DNA of 64,000 nucleotides from Ypsolopha sequella (taxonomy: Eukaryota; Arthropoda; Insecta; Lepidoptera; Ypsolophidae). The stretch is from contig OW203997.1 in assembly GCA_934047225.1 (NCBI GenBank), forward strand, positions 10,650,417 to 10,714,416, read 5' to 3'. How positions within the stretch are numbered: position 1 is the stretch's first letter; each line of letters begins with the position of its first letter. The translations under genes and the position numbers were made by a program. Below the pieces are notes generated by a model. That model saw only the letters and a list, made by a program, of their open reading frames with translations, had not been told where the DNA came from and did not search any database. Below are positions 55,096 to 64,000 of the stretch, in pieces.

Positions 55096-55659
55096 GTTGG
55101 ATTGTTTCTTAAATTATGTGTTATGTTGGCACAGGTCACAACAAATTTGCCTTTTAACACGCTTGTTAAGAACAGGGTTATATGCTGAGTCTGAAAACAT
55201 TTCCCGTCTTTGCCTCATCAGGTCCAAAGTTTCGCTAAAAATTTTGGAGTCCTTATTCTTTCATTCCGGCTTAAAATAAGCCCTGCCCTCCTCGCACAGA
55301 AGATTTATGAAATTATTAGCAAGGTGGTCAACAGTATTTTACATACTAAAAATTTCAAGTGACACGATTATTCACAAGAATTTATCAAAAAATAAAAAAA
55401 TGTTTTGGTATTGCCGGCGTATGTACCATACACCCTTGAATCGTGCGACACGACAGAACCATCAAAGAGATGAATGCTGTTCTTTGAAGTTAATTCATTT
55501 TACTCAAATAGGTGTAAATAAATTTGAATATCTACTCGTAGACTATCACACTACATATTAGGGTTCGATTTTACTTCGGACAGCACCTTAAAGTATAGGT
55601 ATACTTTTTTGCGTAGACGACTCAATTTGCAATGCTATTTTGAAAATGTTTTCTAATGG

Positions 55660-56118
55660 TAAAATTTGAACAAATTACGGGAAAAAGAGTGGTATTTCAG
55701 GGAGCGCAGATGTTTAATAAGCTGCCAAAAACAATAAAAGAATCAAAATCTTTGCCCAAATTTAAAAACTATTGAAAAATTACGTCACTACCAATTTTAA
55801 AACAATTATTAAATAGATAAAATATCTAAAACTTAGTGACTAAGTAAAACATCAATTATGCTTAATAAATATTGTTATAAAATTGATGGGCCAAGTAGCA
55901 TTGTTTAGCTTGTAACTATTTACTTGTTTTAATAGTTTTAGACTTTAGAATACATATCTGATGTGATAACTGTTGTGTTTGAGCACTATAATATGTCAGC
56001 TTGCACTGGGCCCACTGGTCGTGTAATATACTTAACTTTAGTTAGATTTTATTAAGTTCTCATTTTAAGTGGATATGTAAATGTTCTTATGAGAAATAAA
56101 GAAACTTAAACCTAACCT
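55660..56118 (+). mobile_element. CR1/Jockey-like LINE 3' end
   Basis: The frame TGKRVVFQGAQMFNKLPKTI, then KESKSLPKFKNY and a stop, matches the C-terminus of CR1/Jockey-type reverse transcriptases (…GAxxWNxLPxxIRxxxSLxxFKxxLK). A ~370-bp 3' UTR follows, ending ATGAGAAATAAAGAAACTTA AACC. It is 5'-truncated. Confidence 0.7.
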
Positions 56119-56527
56119 AAAAAAAATCGTACCTATATATTTAAAAATAGTATTGTGCGAATGAAAGTAAAGAATACCTATTCGCAATATTGAAGTAATA
56201 CCTACCATTTGTCAGAGCAGTGATTGTTTGACAACGCACTACCTAACTATCTGGACTTTTAGTAGGCTGCTTGGTTTTTGAAATAAAGTGCTTTGTTTTG
56301 GAAGCTGTTTTAAGCGTTTTGGTTTAATCAATGTTTTTAAAATGTACATTACACGTTGTACGTACCGGTTTAGGTTTTAACAAAGACAAGTTTTCAAGAA
56401 AATATAATGTACATAGAAATGAAAATATAACATGAAAATAAATATTATCGTAATAATTTGTATCCCTGAGAGTGCAAACAAAAATCAATATGAAGCCGAT
56501 TATTTTTAAATCAACTAGCGCCCCTGG

Positions 56528-56667
56528 CACAGTGTTTAATCGCGCGCGAAGCGACTTAGTTGAATAACAAGTACGACGAGCATGACATACTGTTTAATCG
56601 CAAACTCATCGTGTCACGCTCCTCGCACTTGTGATTCAACTAAGTCCCGCGCGATTAAACACTGTGG
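56528..56667. mobile_element. Palindromic MITE
   Basis: CACAGTGTTTAATCGCGCGC and the inverse end GCGCGATTAAACACTGTG enclose CGACTTAGTTGAATAACAAG and its inverse. The loop is near CATACTGTTTAATCGC. It is 140 bp and non-coding, with unusually CpG-rich arm ends. Confidence 0.75.
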
Positions 56668-56726
56668 GACACTGTGCTACGGGTGCGGAAAGGGGTTAGG
56701 ATTACCACTGTATTTGATTCATTTAA

Positions 56727-57439
56727 GGGTCCGTTTCGCCAAACATGCTCTCGCGTTTGGACAATTTAGCATATTAAAACAAAATATTTTTAACTAATAA
56801 AATTCGTGTATGTAACTAAGGGGTTAACTACATTATTATTTTTCAGATTTGACACAAGCATCACAATCATTGAGAAAAAAAATCGGAAAGATCAGTAAAA
56901 TCACGGAAAACGTAATTTGGCTTTGGAACTAGTATGATCAGTCTACTGATCTAACTACAAACTAAAATATTTTTTTCACAGAGCAAAGAAATGAAAGTAG
57001 CCTTCACAGATTTTTATTATTTTTTATTTCCTTTCGTTATTTTAAAAGAAATACTTAAACATTCTACATTTTTCCTGTACAGAAAAATTACGCAAAAAGA
57101 ATTTGGAAGTTTGTGTATTTCTTTTTAAATAACGAAAGGAAAAAAATATTAATATTTTATATGAATAAGGTACTTTAAACTCTTTACGTAAAAAAATATA
57201 TTTCAATTTGGAACAAAAAAAAATGTTTTTTTCTGTTTGCAACGCCAAATTACATTTTTTGTGATTTTAGTGAGCTTTCCGTTTTTTTTTCCCGATGGTT
57301 GTGATCTTTGTGTGAAATCTGAAAAATTGTAATGTAGTTCAACTGCTTAACTACCTACACAAATTTTATTTGTTAAAAATATTTTGTTTTAATATGCTAA
57401 ATTGTCCAAACGCGAGAGCATGTTTGGCGAAACGGACCC
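56727..57439. mobile_element. TTAA-flanked fold-back element
   Basis: TTAA lies at both edges (56723-56726 and 57440-57443). Terminal inverted repeats begin GGGTCCGTTTCGCCAAACAT and extend through CTCGCGTTTGGACAATTTAG and ATTAAAACAAAATATTTTT, with shared sequence deep into the interior (for example ATCACAATCATTGAG / GATGGTTGTGATC). There are no complete ORFs. TTAA plus GGG ends fit Kolobok better than piggyBac (CCC ends); this is inferred. Confidence 0.7.
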
Positions 57440-57443
57440 TTAA

Positions 57444-57895
57444 GCAACCTGTATAAAGATAAAACATAAAATTACTTGTACCCATAAACTCATTGGTACG
57501 ATCTCAGATGGCGACCCAAGCCAGATCTTTTGGTGAGAGCCCGCGGCGACCAACGGCTGCTCTACTTATAATAAAACATAACGACACATTGAATGTTCAG
57601 GTTCCATCAATTAAAATGTATTGTATTAGAAAATAATTATGCTAAATTTATCACGTAATTATTCATTTTCTGATTGCGTCTTCACAGAAAATTCAGTAGT
57701 ATTTTTCCCAAGGCCCTACTATAATTTTACAAATACTTAACATGCAACCGTAAATCGGAAAATTTCAGTCATTTATTATGCCGAGATTTATAGTTAAGGG
57801 TTTTTTACATTTTTGACCGATCCCTAAGCAAAACCAGCAAGGGACCATCGTCTATAAATCTTATATTGTAAATTTGGAAATTGGTTTGTTGTTTT
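57444..57895. other. No feature recognised
   Basis: Spacer with a GC-richer block, GCCCGCGGCGACCAACGGCT, at 57539. No ORF or shared repeat. Confidence 0.3.
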
Positions 57896-58020
57896 TTAGG
57901 GTTCCGTACCCAAAGGATGCCAAACGGGACACTCTGTCTGTCCGTTAGTCCATTTGTCTGTCCGTCTGTCAGTGCTTCAGCCGTAAAGGTAGCCGTTGAA
58001 ATTCAGTTGAAGATTTTTTT
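57896..58020 (+). repeat. GGGTTCCGTAC repeat, left fragment
   Basis: AGGGTTCCGTACCCAAAGGA TGCCAAACGGGACAC followed by TCTGTCCGTTAGTCC and TCTGTCCGTCTGTCAGTGCT. This is the conserved left part of the lepidopteran repeat; the right end is missing. Confidence 0.75.
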
Positions 58021-58756
58021 GTTGGTTTCTTCGTGCGTCTGTTAGTTTAATCCATTCATTTTATATTAAAAGGTTACCTACACAAGATTCAAACGAATGG
58101 GACACAACATAATAACCTCAGTAAATTATAGCATAGCAATGACACATTTACACGTGGAAGTAGGACGGCATGTCATAATTATCGGGAGCGAAAAAGAGAC
58201 AAGACCTCTTCCAGAATTGAATTTGTTGTTTGTGATTAAAATAATTATAACTAATTATAATATAACATAAAAATAGTGCGGGCTTTTAATTAAAAACGCA
58301 TGCGAACATGACGTGCGCTCAAAACAGAACTAAAAAAAACTCCAAAGCCAAAATAGAATTCTACCCCGCATATTACTTTCAGAGCTTACAAGTGGAATTA
58401 ATATAGTAAATTAATATAGTAAATTAAAAATGCTGCACGTAACATGAAAGTTAAAAGCAACTTAATTAGTCTTCAATGACGAAAGGTACAGCAAAAGTTC
58501 GAGACTCTTCAGATGAAGTTAATAAATTAAAACTTATTAAAACCGATTTTGTTGTAAAAAGTAGTCGTGCCTTAACTATTTAGAATTCCATAAAAGTTGC
58601 CTTTGTACCTAATAAATTTATAAATAATTAATATCGTAAAGGCAATATTAATTATTTTCTGGTAAAGGTAAAAACAAACGATTCTTAACTGTGTGTTATT
58701 TTATTATATAATTTTGGGGCTCAAAAATTAATTTGTATTTTGCTTGCGATATACGA
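58021..58756. other. No feature recognised
   Basis: AT-rich spacer with TTAATATAGTAAATTAATATAG at 58398, a short duplication. No gene. Confidence 0.3.
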
Positions 58757-58858
58757 TAGATAAAATCCGAAACGAAGAGATCCTTCGGAGATCGAAAGTG
58801 ACCGACATAGATTGTCGAATCAGAAAGTTGAAGTGGCAGTGGGCAAGCCATGTTGTCG
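58757..58858 (+). pseudogene. RTE-clade LINE C-terminal fragment
   Basis: The frame RNEEILRRSKVTDIDCRIRK, LKWQWASHVVAD matches the RTE region after the RT domain (…IRxRTKVxDIxxRIxxLKWQWAGHI). It then runs into GACATGATGGCCGTAAAAGC CGAAAG, a different repeat, so it is truncated on both sides. Confidence 0.75.
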
Positions 58859-59059
58859 CTGACATGATGGCCGTAAAAGCCGAAAGACATCAGAATGGAG
58901 ACAACGTAAGATAGTCCAATGAATAAATAACACATATTTCGAATGTTTTCTTGTAATTTTGCATTCGTATTGGAAGCTCAAATAAAACCAAGTATTGGAC
59001 TACGTACTTCGATTCAAAGATTTAAAAAAGGTACAAAAAATATATATATTATTATTGTT

Positions 59060-59590
59060 TTAGGGTTCCGTACCTAAAAGGTATAAAAGGAACCTTTATG
59101 TTGAGACTCCATTGTCCGTCCGTCCGTCCGTCCGTATATCACAGCCACATAACTTTAGCACCGTTAAATGAAATTTGCCACAAAAATAGCATTAATTTGC
59201 TCACATATCACGGTGTAAATAAAAATATGAAACATATGAAATTGTTCAAAATATTTCCAAAACAAAAGAGAGAATAATAAAAATATTACCCTAAAATACA
59301 AAATGGACATCAAATTATAGATATTGAAAAGCTGATTGTAAAAATATATAGTTTGGCTATATTAAATTGCATTTATTTCAAGAAATCCTTAAAAACCGTA
59401 AAAAAATTATCCCTGCCCTTATATCCAAAACTGGTGGACCAAAATATATGAAAAAAATTATGGTAATCTGTATTTACGTTAAGATTACAGGAAAAATAAA
59501 GCGGTTGAGAAATTCACGAAAAATTAAATTTATTATCAACAATACGGAACCCTAGGTAAGTGAGTCTGAATAGCTCTTGGCTGGTTTTTT
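59060..59590 (+). mobile_element. GGGTTCCGTAC repeat, full copy
   Basis: TTTAGGGTTCCGTACCTAAA opens it, a (CCGT)n run follows (59115-59136), and AATACGGAACCCTAGG with GTGAGTCTGAATAGCTCTTG GCTGG closes it. The right end corresponds to the inverse of the AACCGGCCAAG end. The interior is AT-rich and the 62-aa frame in it is chance. Confidence 0.7.
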
Positions 59591-59773
59591 TTTGTGGTGG
59601 CCCCAATGTAAATAGTTTTCTTTCTTGTATTCATGGTCAGTTTATCGTACGGGCTGCTTTCGACGGACTGGTACAAAGTGGACAGCAGCTCTATATGCAT
59701 TTTGTGAGGTTTTTAGTGACAAAAGTAACCTGCACCAATCACTATCCAATTGCGTTAAAATCAACGACATTTC

Positions 59774-59959
59774 AAATTAACGTTATATCATTGCAGTATA
59801 GAAACACAGAAATAAAAGTAAATCTGGATGTGAGGAGCTCTGAACCAGGAATCGAACCCGGGACCTCTCGCTTCCCGGTTCAGAGCTCCTCACATCCAGA
59901 TTTACTTTTATTTCTGCGTTTCTATACTGCAATGATATAATGTTAATTTATATCTCCTT
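59774..59959. mobile_element. Inverted repeat R with tRNA T-arm at its centre
   Basis: Arms AAATTAACGTTATATCATTG CAGTATAG … GGATGTGAGGAGCTCTGAACC and inverse. The centre reads, on the minus strand, CGAGAGGTCCCGGGTTCGAT TCCTGG, a good pol III box B with a paired T stem. Single arms of the same repeat lie at 26655 and 55036. Box A is not visible. Confidence 0.75.
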
Positions 59960-60390
59960 GCGATGGATAAATCGCCAAGTGTTCAAACATAGAAATTAAT
60001 TTCTGTCATAGTTTCAACGACATTTCATTGATTATAATATAATAAACATTGTTATTTCATATTTTATTGCACAGAATTCGGGAAATCTTCAAAAAGCTCT
60101 TCTCCGAAACATGATGGACCAAAAATTATGAATAAAATCACGCTATTATACAATTATCTTAAAATTACAGGAAAAATTGTAGCTCTAAAATAAATTATTA
60201 ATATTTTTAATAATTATCGGCCCGATACGTAATTTCCCCTCGAACTAGACCGATTAACCAATTTATAATTGGTTAATGCAATTATAAATTAGCGTACTTC
60301 AAGTCTGACGCTTAAAATATATATATAAAACACGGTCAAGTCCAATTAGGATTCATGTCTTGAGGGTTCCGTATATACCGTTTAAGGATC
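59960..60390. other. No gene; GGGTTCCGTAT edge at 60363
   Basis: AGGGTTCCGTATATACCG at 60363 is a fragment of the lepidopteran repeat cut by the next MITE. Otherwise blank. Confidence 0.35.
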
Positions 60391-60699
60391 GATTCTCCGT
60401 ATTTGTTACAAAATATTAAGAAATAATTATAATGGCCAAAATACAACTTTTAGATAAGTGCAATGTATAACAGTAGTTCACTACATGATTAAATTGATAT
60501 TATTGTAGCTTCAAAATTATTGGATTATCCATAAGTGATTTTAGAACAAATAAATAAATAAAAAAAACACTCTTACGGAAAAGTTAAATTATTTTGAAAT
60601 ACGTTTAACCATATTATAGTGAACTATTTTTATACATTGTTTTTATCTAAAAAAAAATTTTTGTTCGTTATAATTCTATTTTGCAACAAATATGGAGAC
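60391..60699. mobile_element. Fold-back family M, copy 3
   Basis: GATTCTCCGTATTTGTTACA and AATGGCCAAAATACAACTTT on the left; TGCAACAAATATGGAGACA on the right. Pairing is weaker than in the 54530 copy. Confidence 0.65.
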
Positions 60700-61023
60700 A
60701 AATTTATTCCACGTGCAGAAATGGTCTTTTTAAGTTGGTCCTTATTTACTTCTTGGTAATTTTCTGTTTCTTTTTCCTATACATAATGTGTGCTGTAAGA
60801 CCTGCGTGAATGGAAATTCAAGGTGCTTAGACAACTACAAGTGCTTTATAGGTTTTCATGGTGAGCCCATTTGTATGAAATTACTTACGTAAATTGCAAT
60901 AACTTTTTTTCAACTTTAATTAGAAGCCTGATTTTTTAACAACAGAATTCTGTGTTGATGATGTACCGAAATCCATTTTTAAAAATTAACTCAAGCGCTT
61001 ACTCTTATTTAAGACTTATTGTA
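60700..61023. other. No feature recognised
   Basis: AT-rich spacer with no shared repeat. Confidence 0.3.
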
Positions 61024-61183
61024 GCCGATTCTGAAGGTTTTAGTTTTAGTTTTAGTGCTGTCAAGACTAAATTTTCATCATTGCAAAATAGGTCATAAGT
61101 GTGAAGCACAGAAGCTAAATAACTTTGGGCAAATTTAAGTCTTGACAGCACTAAAACTAAAATTAAAGCCTTCAGAATCGGCT
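61024..61183. mobile_element. Palindromic MITE
   Basis: GCCGATTCTGAAGGTTTTAG TTTTAG … AGTGCTGTCAAGACT and the inverse AGTCTTGACAGCACTAAAAC … CCTTCAGAATCGGC. The 160-bp element has ~50-bp arms and is non-coding. Confidence 0.8.
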
Positions 61184-62000
61184 TTACTATGTCACTATAA
61201 TACAGTTTTTTTCTTTTTCTATTTGTTTACTTGTTTGATACTTCCACAAAAAGTGTTTCGTGTCTAGTGTGAATAGTGCATAATTTAAATTAAGAGCTTG
61301 CCGACAAACCGCGATAGTGGTTTGGCAAATTTGTAAAAGTTTTAAGTAATGTTTTTAGAAAAGTAAACAATTCATTCATTCATTTAACATCATTATAGGT
61401 CTATAAACAGTTTAACATGATATCTCTTAGGTGGCCCGAGAAAAAGGGCCTTGACCGACGGACTGACGGACAAAGTGACTATAGAGTTCCGTTTTTTTTT
61501 TCATTTTGAGGAATGGAACCCTAAAAAGTTGGCTTCTGATACCTGAAAAAAAATTATAGAGGCGATAAAAGATACTTCTACGAGGGCATATTGCTAATGT
61601 CCATTGTCCGTAGAACTGACAATCAATTGTTCATTACTGTGAGATAAAAGTATACGAAACAGAAAAGCCTTTTCTTTAATTTGCAATAAGCTAAAAAGAA
61701 AAAGTTTTACACTAGATGTACAAAGCAATATCAAAAGAACCTACGTTGAACTAACTTTTAGATATCTGAAGGAGTTATGAACTCAGAATATTTAAATCAA
61801 AATTTTATCACGATATTTCAACATGAATTTTCAGTAGTGCAATATTACGAGAAAAGGTAAATATTGGTGCTTGGCTAACTCTCGTGAAATGAACTGTGTT
61901 TTATACACAGATGGTTTTATACCTAGTTCGTTTGTACAGTAAATATTGAGCCAGCAATCAGCATAGTCCAAACTGGCTCATATGTGTACAATGTAATAAT
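61184..62000. other. Spacer with repeat edges
   Basis: ATTCATTCATTCAT at 61371 may be a LINE tail. GACTGACGGACAAAGTGAC and GAGTTCCGTTTTTTTTTTC … GGAATGGAACCCTAAAAAG at 61455-61530 are parts of a lepidopteran repeat. No gene. Confidence 0.4.
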
Positions 62001-62075
62001 AGTAGTTTATGCTACAAGGGCGAAAAGGAATAAAATACGAAGACGATTTAAAACACGAGCGTAGCGAGTAGTAAC
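62001..62075 (+). repeat. Repeat family B, copy 7 (left end)
   Basis: AGTAGTTTATGCTACAAGGG CGAAAAGGAATAAAATACG and AAAACACGAGCGTAGCGAG, then it stops. Confidence 0.7.
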
Positions 62076-62222
62076 GAGTAGTAAATTTATTTATAACAAT
62101 CATGGGTATCTCCACACTTCAATTTCAAAATATACCAACTGCTTTTTTTTTTATTTTTATGTCTGTCAATCATCCACTTCATTCTGCCATTTTAGTATAT
62201 TATATAAATTTTATTTAGTTCT

Positions 62223-62254
62223 ACTGATGCCGACTAAAAGTCGAAATATATCTG
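62223..62254 (+). repeat. CTGATGCC...CGAAATATATCT stem-loop, copy 3
   Basis: CTGATGCCGACTAAAAGTCG followed by AAATATATCTGG. CGAC pairs with GTCG around a TAAAA loop; flanking TAGTTCTA and TCTGGAAAG are shared with the copies near 63.8 kb. Confidence 0.55.
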
Positions 62255-63717
62255 GAAAGAATTATAATAAACTGTTTTTATAAAAATATATAATGTTAAC
62301 TGAATAAAAAACAAATAAGTTTAACTTAATATTAATTTATTTAAATTCTATTTCATTGTATTGATTGTATTACTTACAACTATCAACATATTACTCATAT
62401 ACTATCTACATCAACTAATAATACAGCTATAGTAAGCGGATTATGTATTGAACATGAATTTATTCCTTATATTTTGACATTTGTCCGTGTTCACAGGACC
62501 CTCTCAGAATAAATACGTTAATATCCAACCTAATTCCCAACCAAAAGTAGAAAAAAATTTGACCTTCGTCTGGAATTCTTTACCGAGAAAACGAGAAACT
62601 TCTGGGTCCGATAGTGAGTCCAAATACCTGACATCCCTTTTGAATATTAATTTCCTAAGTCCGTCGATCTGCACCTATCGAAGACCTCAATAAAAATGCC
62701 GTAAAAGTGGTCCGCGAATCTCAAATGCCGGAAATTTCTGCTCATCTCAAATGCCTTTAGGGGTCGGATACCGTGTTTTTGTATCTCCATTGTCTGATTT
62801 GTTAAATGGGGAACCATAAACGATGCGATTTTAACCCACCTTTAGGAATCCAAATCACTAAATGAAAAAACTGAACCCTTATAGGATCACTTTGTTTTCC
62901 TCTCTCCGTCTGTCAAAACACTTTTTCTCGGGCCCCGTGAGAGATATCAAGTTAAAACTGATACCTCTTACAGAAATCTACAGCTGAAAAAATATTATGG
63001 CTTTTAACCCAACGCGAAAAAAGTCAATTTTGCTTTTCATACCTACAGGGCACTTCCAGGACTTAGGAGCTTGAAACTTCGTTCACAGGTATAGGGAAAA
63101 ACACACGTAGAGGTAAAAATCAGAAAATTACCCATATTTAATTATTTACGAAGTTATGGAAGACTTACTTGATTAGATCCTTTAAGTATGTATGTCGAAG
63201 TTGAATTCTAGAATCAGCTGTTTTACAAAATAGCTCCGTTATGTAAAACAGCTAAATTAGGCTCAGCCGGATTGTCATTGCGTTACGTTTGATAATACTG
63301 CTACCCCCGTTTAGACGTAATGTCAAAAGTCTACAACCAAAAGTTATATACAAAATAAAGGAGCGTGTTAGGTTTACATGTAAGATAAAATAAGGAGACG
63401 AGCGAAGCGGAACGGGGCGAACGTTTTACAAAACTGCTGAACGTTGACCCGTTGTAACGCAAAACGTCATACTATCCTGCGTTTAGCGGTTTTACATAAC
63501 GGAGCTGTTTTGTAAAACATATAGTGGTTTTGTAAAACCGCGGATTTTACAATCCATCTGCGACACATACATAGAATTGAAGAGATTGCAAGTGTCAAGT
63601 TAAGTTGGATAATCATAACTGCAAATGAAATAAGTTTGTGTTTTAAACGGTATGTAAGGAACCCTCAGACCCCCAATCCTACTCGCACTTACCCAGTTAT
63701 TTTTTATTACAAATGAT
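62255..63717. other. No gene supported; repeat fragments
   Basis: A 70-aa frame at 62481-62693 (NKYVNIQPNSQPKVEKNLTF...) is unrecognised. TTTTACAAAATAGCTCCGTT ATGTAAAACAGCT (63222-63255) and TTTTACATAACGGAGCTGTT TTGTAAAAC (63489-63520) are inverse, so a ~300-bp fold-back element may span 63215-63545. AAGGAACCCTCAGACCCC and ACTCGCACTTACCCAGTTA at 63657-63697 are the right end of a lepidopteran repeat. Confidence 0.4.
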
Positions 63718-63890
63718 TTATCGAGATATATTTCGACTTTTGATGTCGGCCTCAGTGGAATTAGTTAAAATAAATATAATATGTTACAAATGACATTATA
63801 ATATGTTACAAATGTAATTTGTAACATATTATATTTATTTTAACTAATTCCACTGAGGCCGACATCAAAAGTCGAAATATATCTGGAAGT
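63718..63890. mobile_element. Inverted repeat with two opposed stem-loops
   Basis: Arms carry CTGAGGCCGACATCAAAAGT CGAAATATATCT in opposite directions (minus at 63723-63757, plus at 63852-63886). They are joined by AATTAGTTAAAATAAATATA ATATGTTACAAAT and inverse. The centre has ATGTTACAAATGACATTATA duplicated. It is non-coding. Confidence 0.7.
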
Positions 63891-64000
63891 AATCATTGTG
63901 ATAATGTGTTTTTATAGATATATATAATTTAAACTAAATAAAAAACAAATACGTTTTCTTTAATATTTAAATGATTTATCGGTGATTTAGCGGTAGCTAT

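Larger units (their letters stand above)
53430..55270 (-). pseudogene. RTE-clade LINE reverse transcriptase relic
   Basis: Read on the minus strand from about 55260. The first block is DLMRQRREMFSDSAY and NKRVKRQICCDLCQHNT, the linker after the endonuclease. Next come LAKFENFYGFLYSSHTPK, NNKAPGEDGITTKLLKTGG (about 54460), FFKKVDK, NRPIALLSHTYKQFSRV and RAGWVSKRLQHRRPHPH with frame slips. Later blocks are a YKKAYDFIETW-like stretch, TAALEDVFETLD, MAESLQELEKMLRSLS and RVGLRMNLNKTKSE. These are RT blocks 1-6 of RTE elements. The FADD catalytic motif is lost (FALTMAES, one-base slip), and stops are frequent. Three insertions interrupt it: 54087-54312, 54530-54861 and 55036-55095. Confidence 0.85.

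Noticed and set aside
62481..62693. 70-aa frame as LINE ORF1 or gag fragment
   Set aside because: Polar, Ser- and Asn-rich sequence without a zinc knuckle or RRM motif; too little to assign.
1..64000. CRISPR array or bacterial operons
   Set aside because: The regular repeats seen are eukaryotic tandem repeats without unique spacers, and there is no dense coding on either strand.

Overview
The window looks like repeat-packed, intron-less intergenic DNA from a moth or butterfly. The evidence for Lepidoptera is an AT-rich background with many copies of the interspersed repeat built on 'AACCGGCCAAGTGCGAGT' and 'GGGTTCCGTAC', RTE- and CR1/Jockey-like LINE tails, and a mariner relic. I find no intact host gene in 64 kb. 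Almost everything recognisable is a transposable element, a fold-back MITE, a tandem repeat or a decayed gene carried by an element. The species cannot be named from sequence alone.

Layout. 1-17 kb holds short interspersed families: an inverted-repeat composite at 1181-2209, repeat families A, B, C, E, F, G and H in several copies, and one tRNA-derived SINE head. 17.7-18.7 kb is a mariner relic split by a TTAA-flanked piggyBac-like insertion. 22.7-26.4 kb is a fold-back structure with 0.63-kb arms enclosing a broken gene that kept two GT-AG introns and resembles a PIN/XPG-nuclease-like animal protein family. 27.9-34.2 kb may be one hAT-like insertion (weak terminal repeats, 7-bp flanking repeat). 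It contains a 2.3-kb DNA transposon with terminal and subterminal repeats and a broken transposase-like gene, a 1.9-kb hexanucleotide satellite that reverses strand in the middle, and four 82-bp tandem repeats.

The best-preserved object is an LTR retrotransposon on the minus strand at 37483-45161. It has two 2,104-bp LTRs that look identical, TG...CA ends, a 4-bp ACGC duplication, an 18-nt primer site matching tRNA-His, a purine tract, and a single 270-aa gag-like ORF with no pol. It is a gag-only, non-autonomous, recently inserted element.

The right third holds a long inverted repeat beside a broken OTU-protease-like ORF, tandem copies of the lepidopteran GGGTTCCGTAC repeat, an RTE-clade LINE relic interrupted by two fold-back MITEs, a CR1/Jockey-like LINE 3' end, TTAA-flanked and other palindromic MITEs, and small stem-loops of CTGAKGCC...CGAAATATATCT form that resemble a hammerhead core. 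The elements interact mainly by nesting, and several insertions can be ordered in time.
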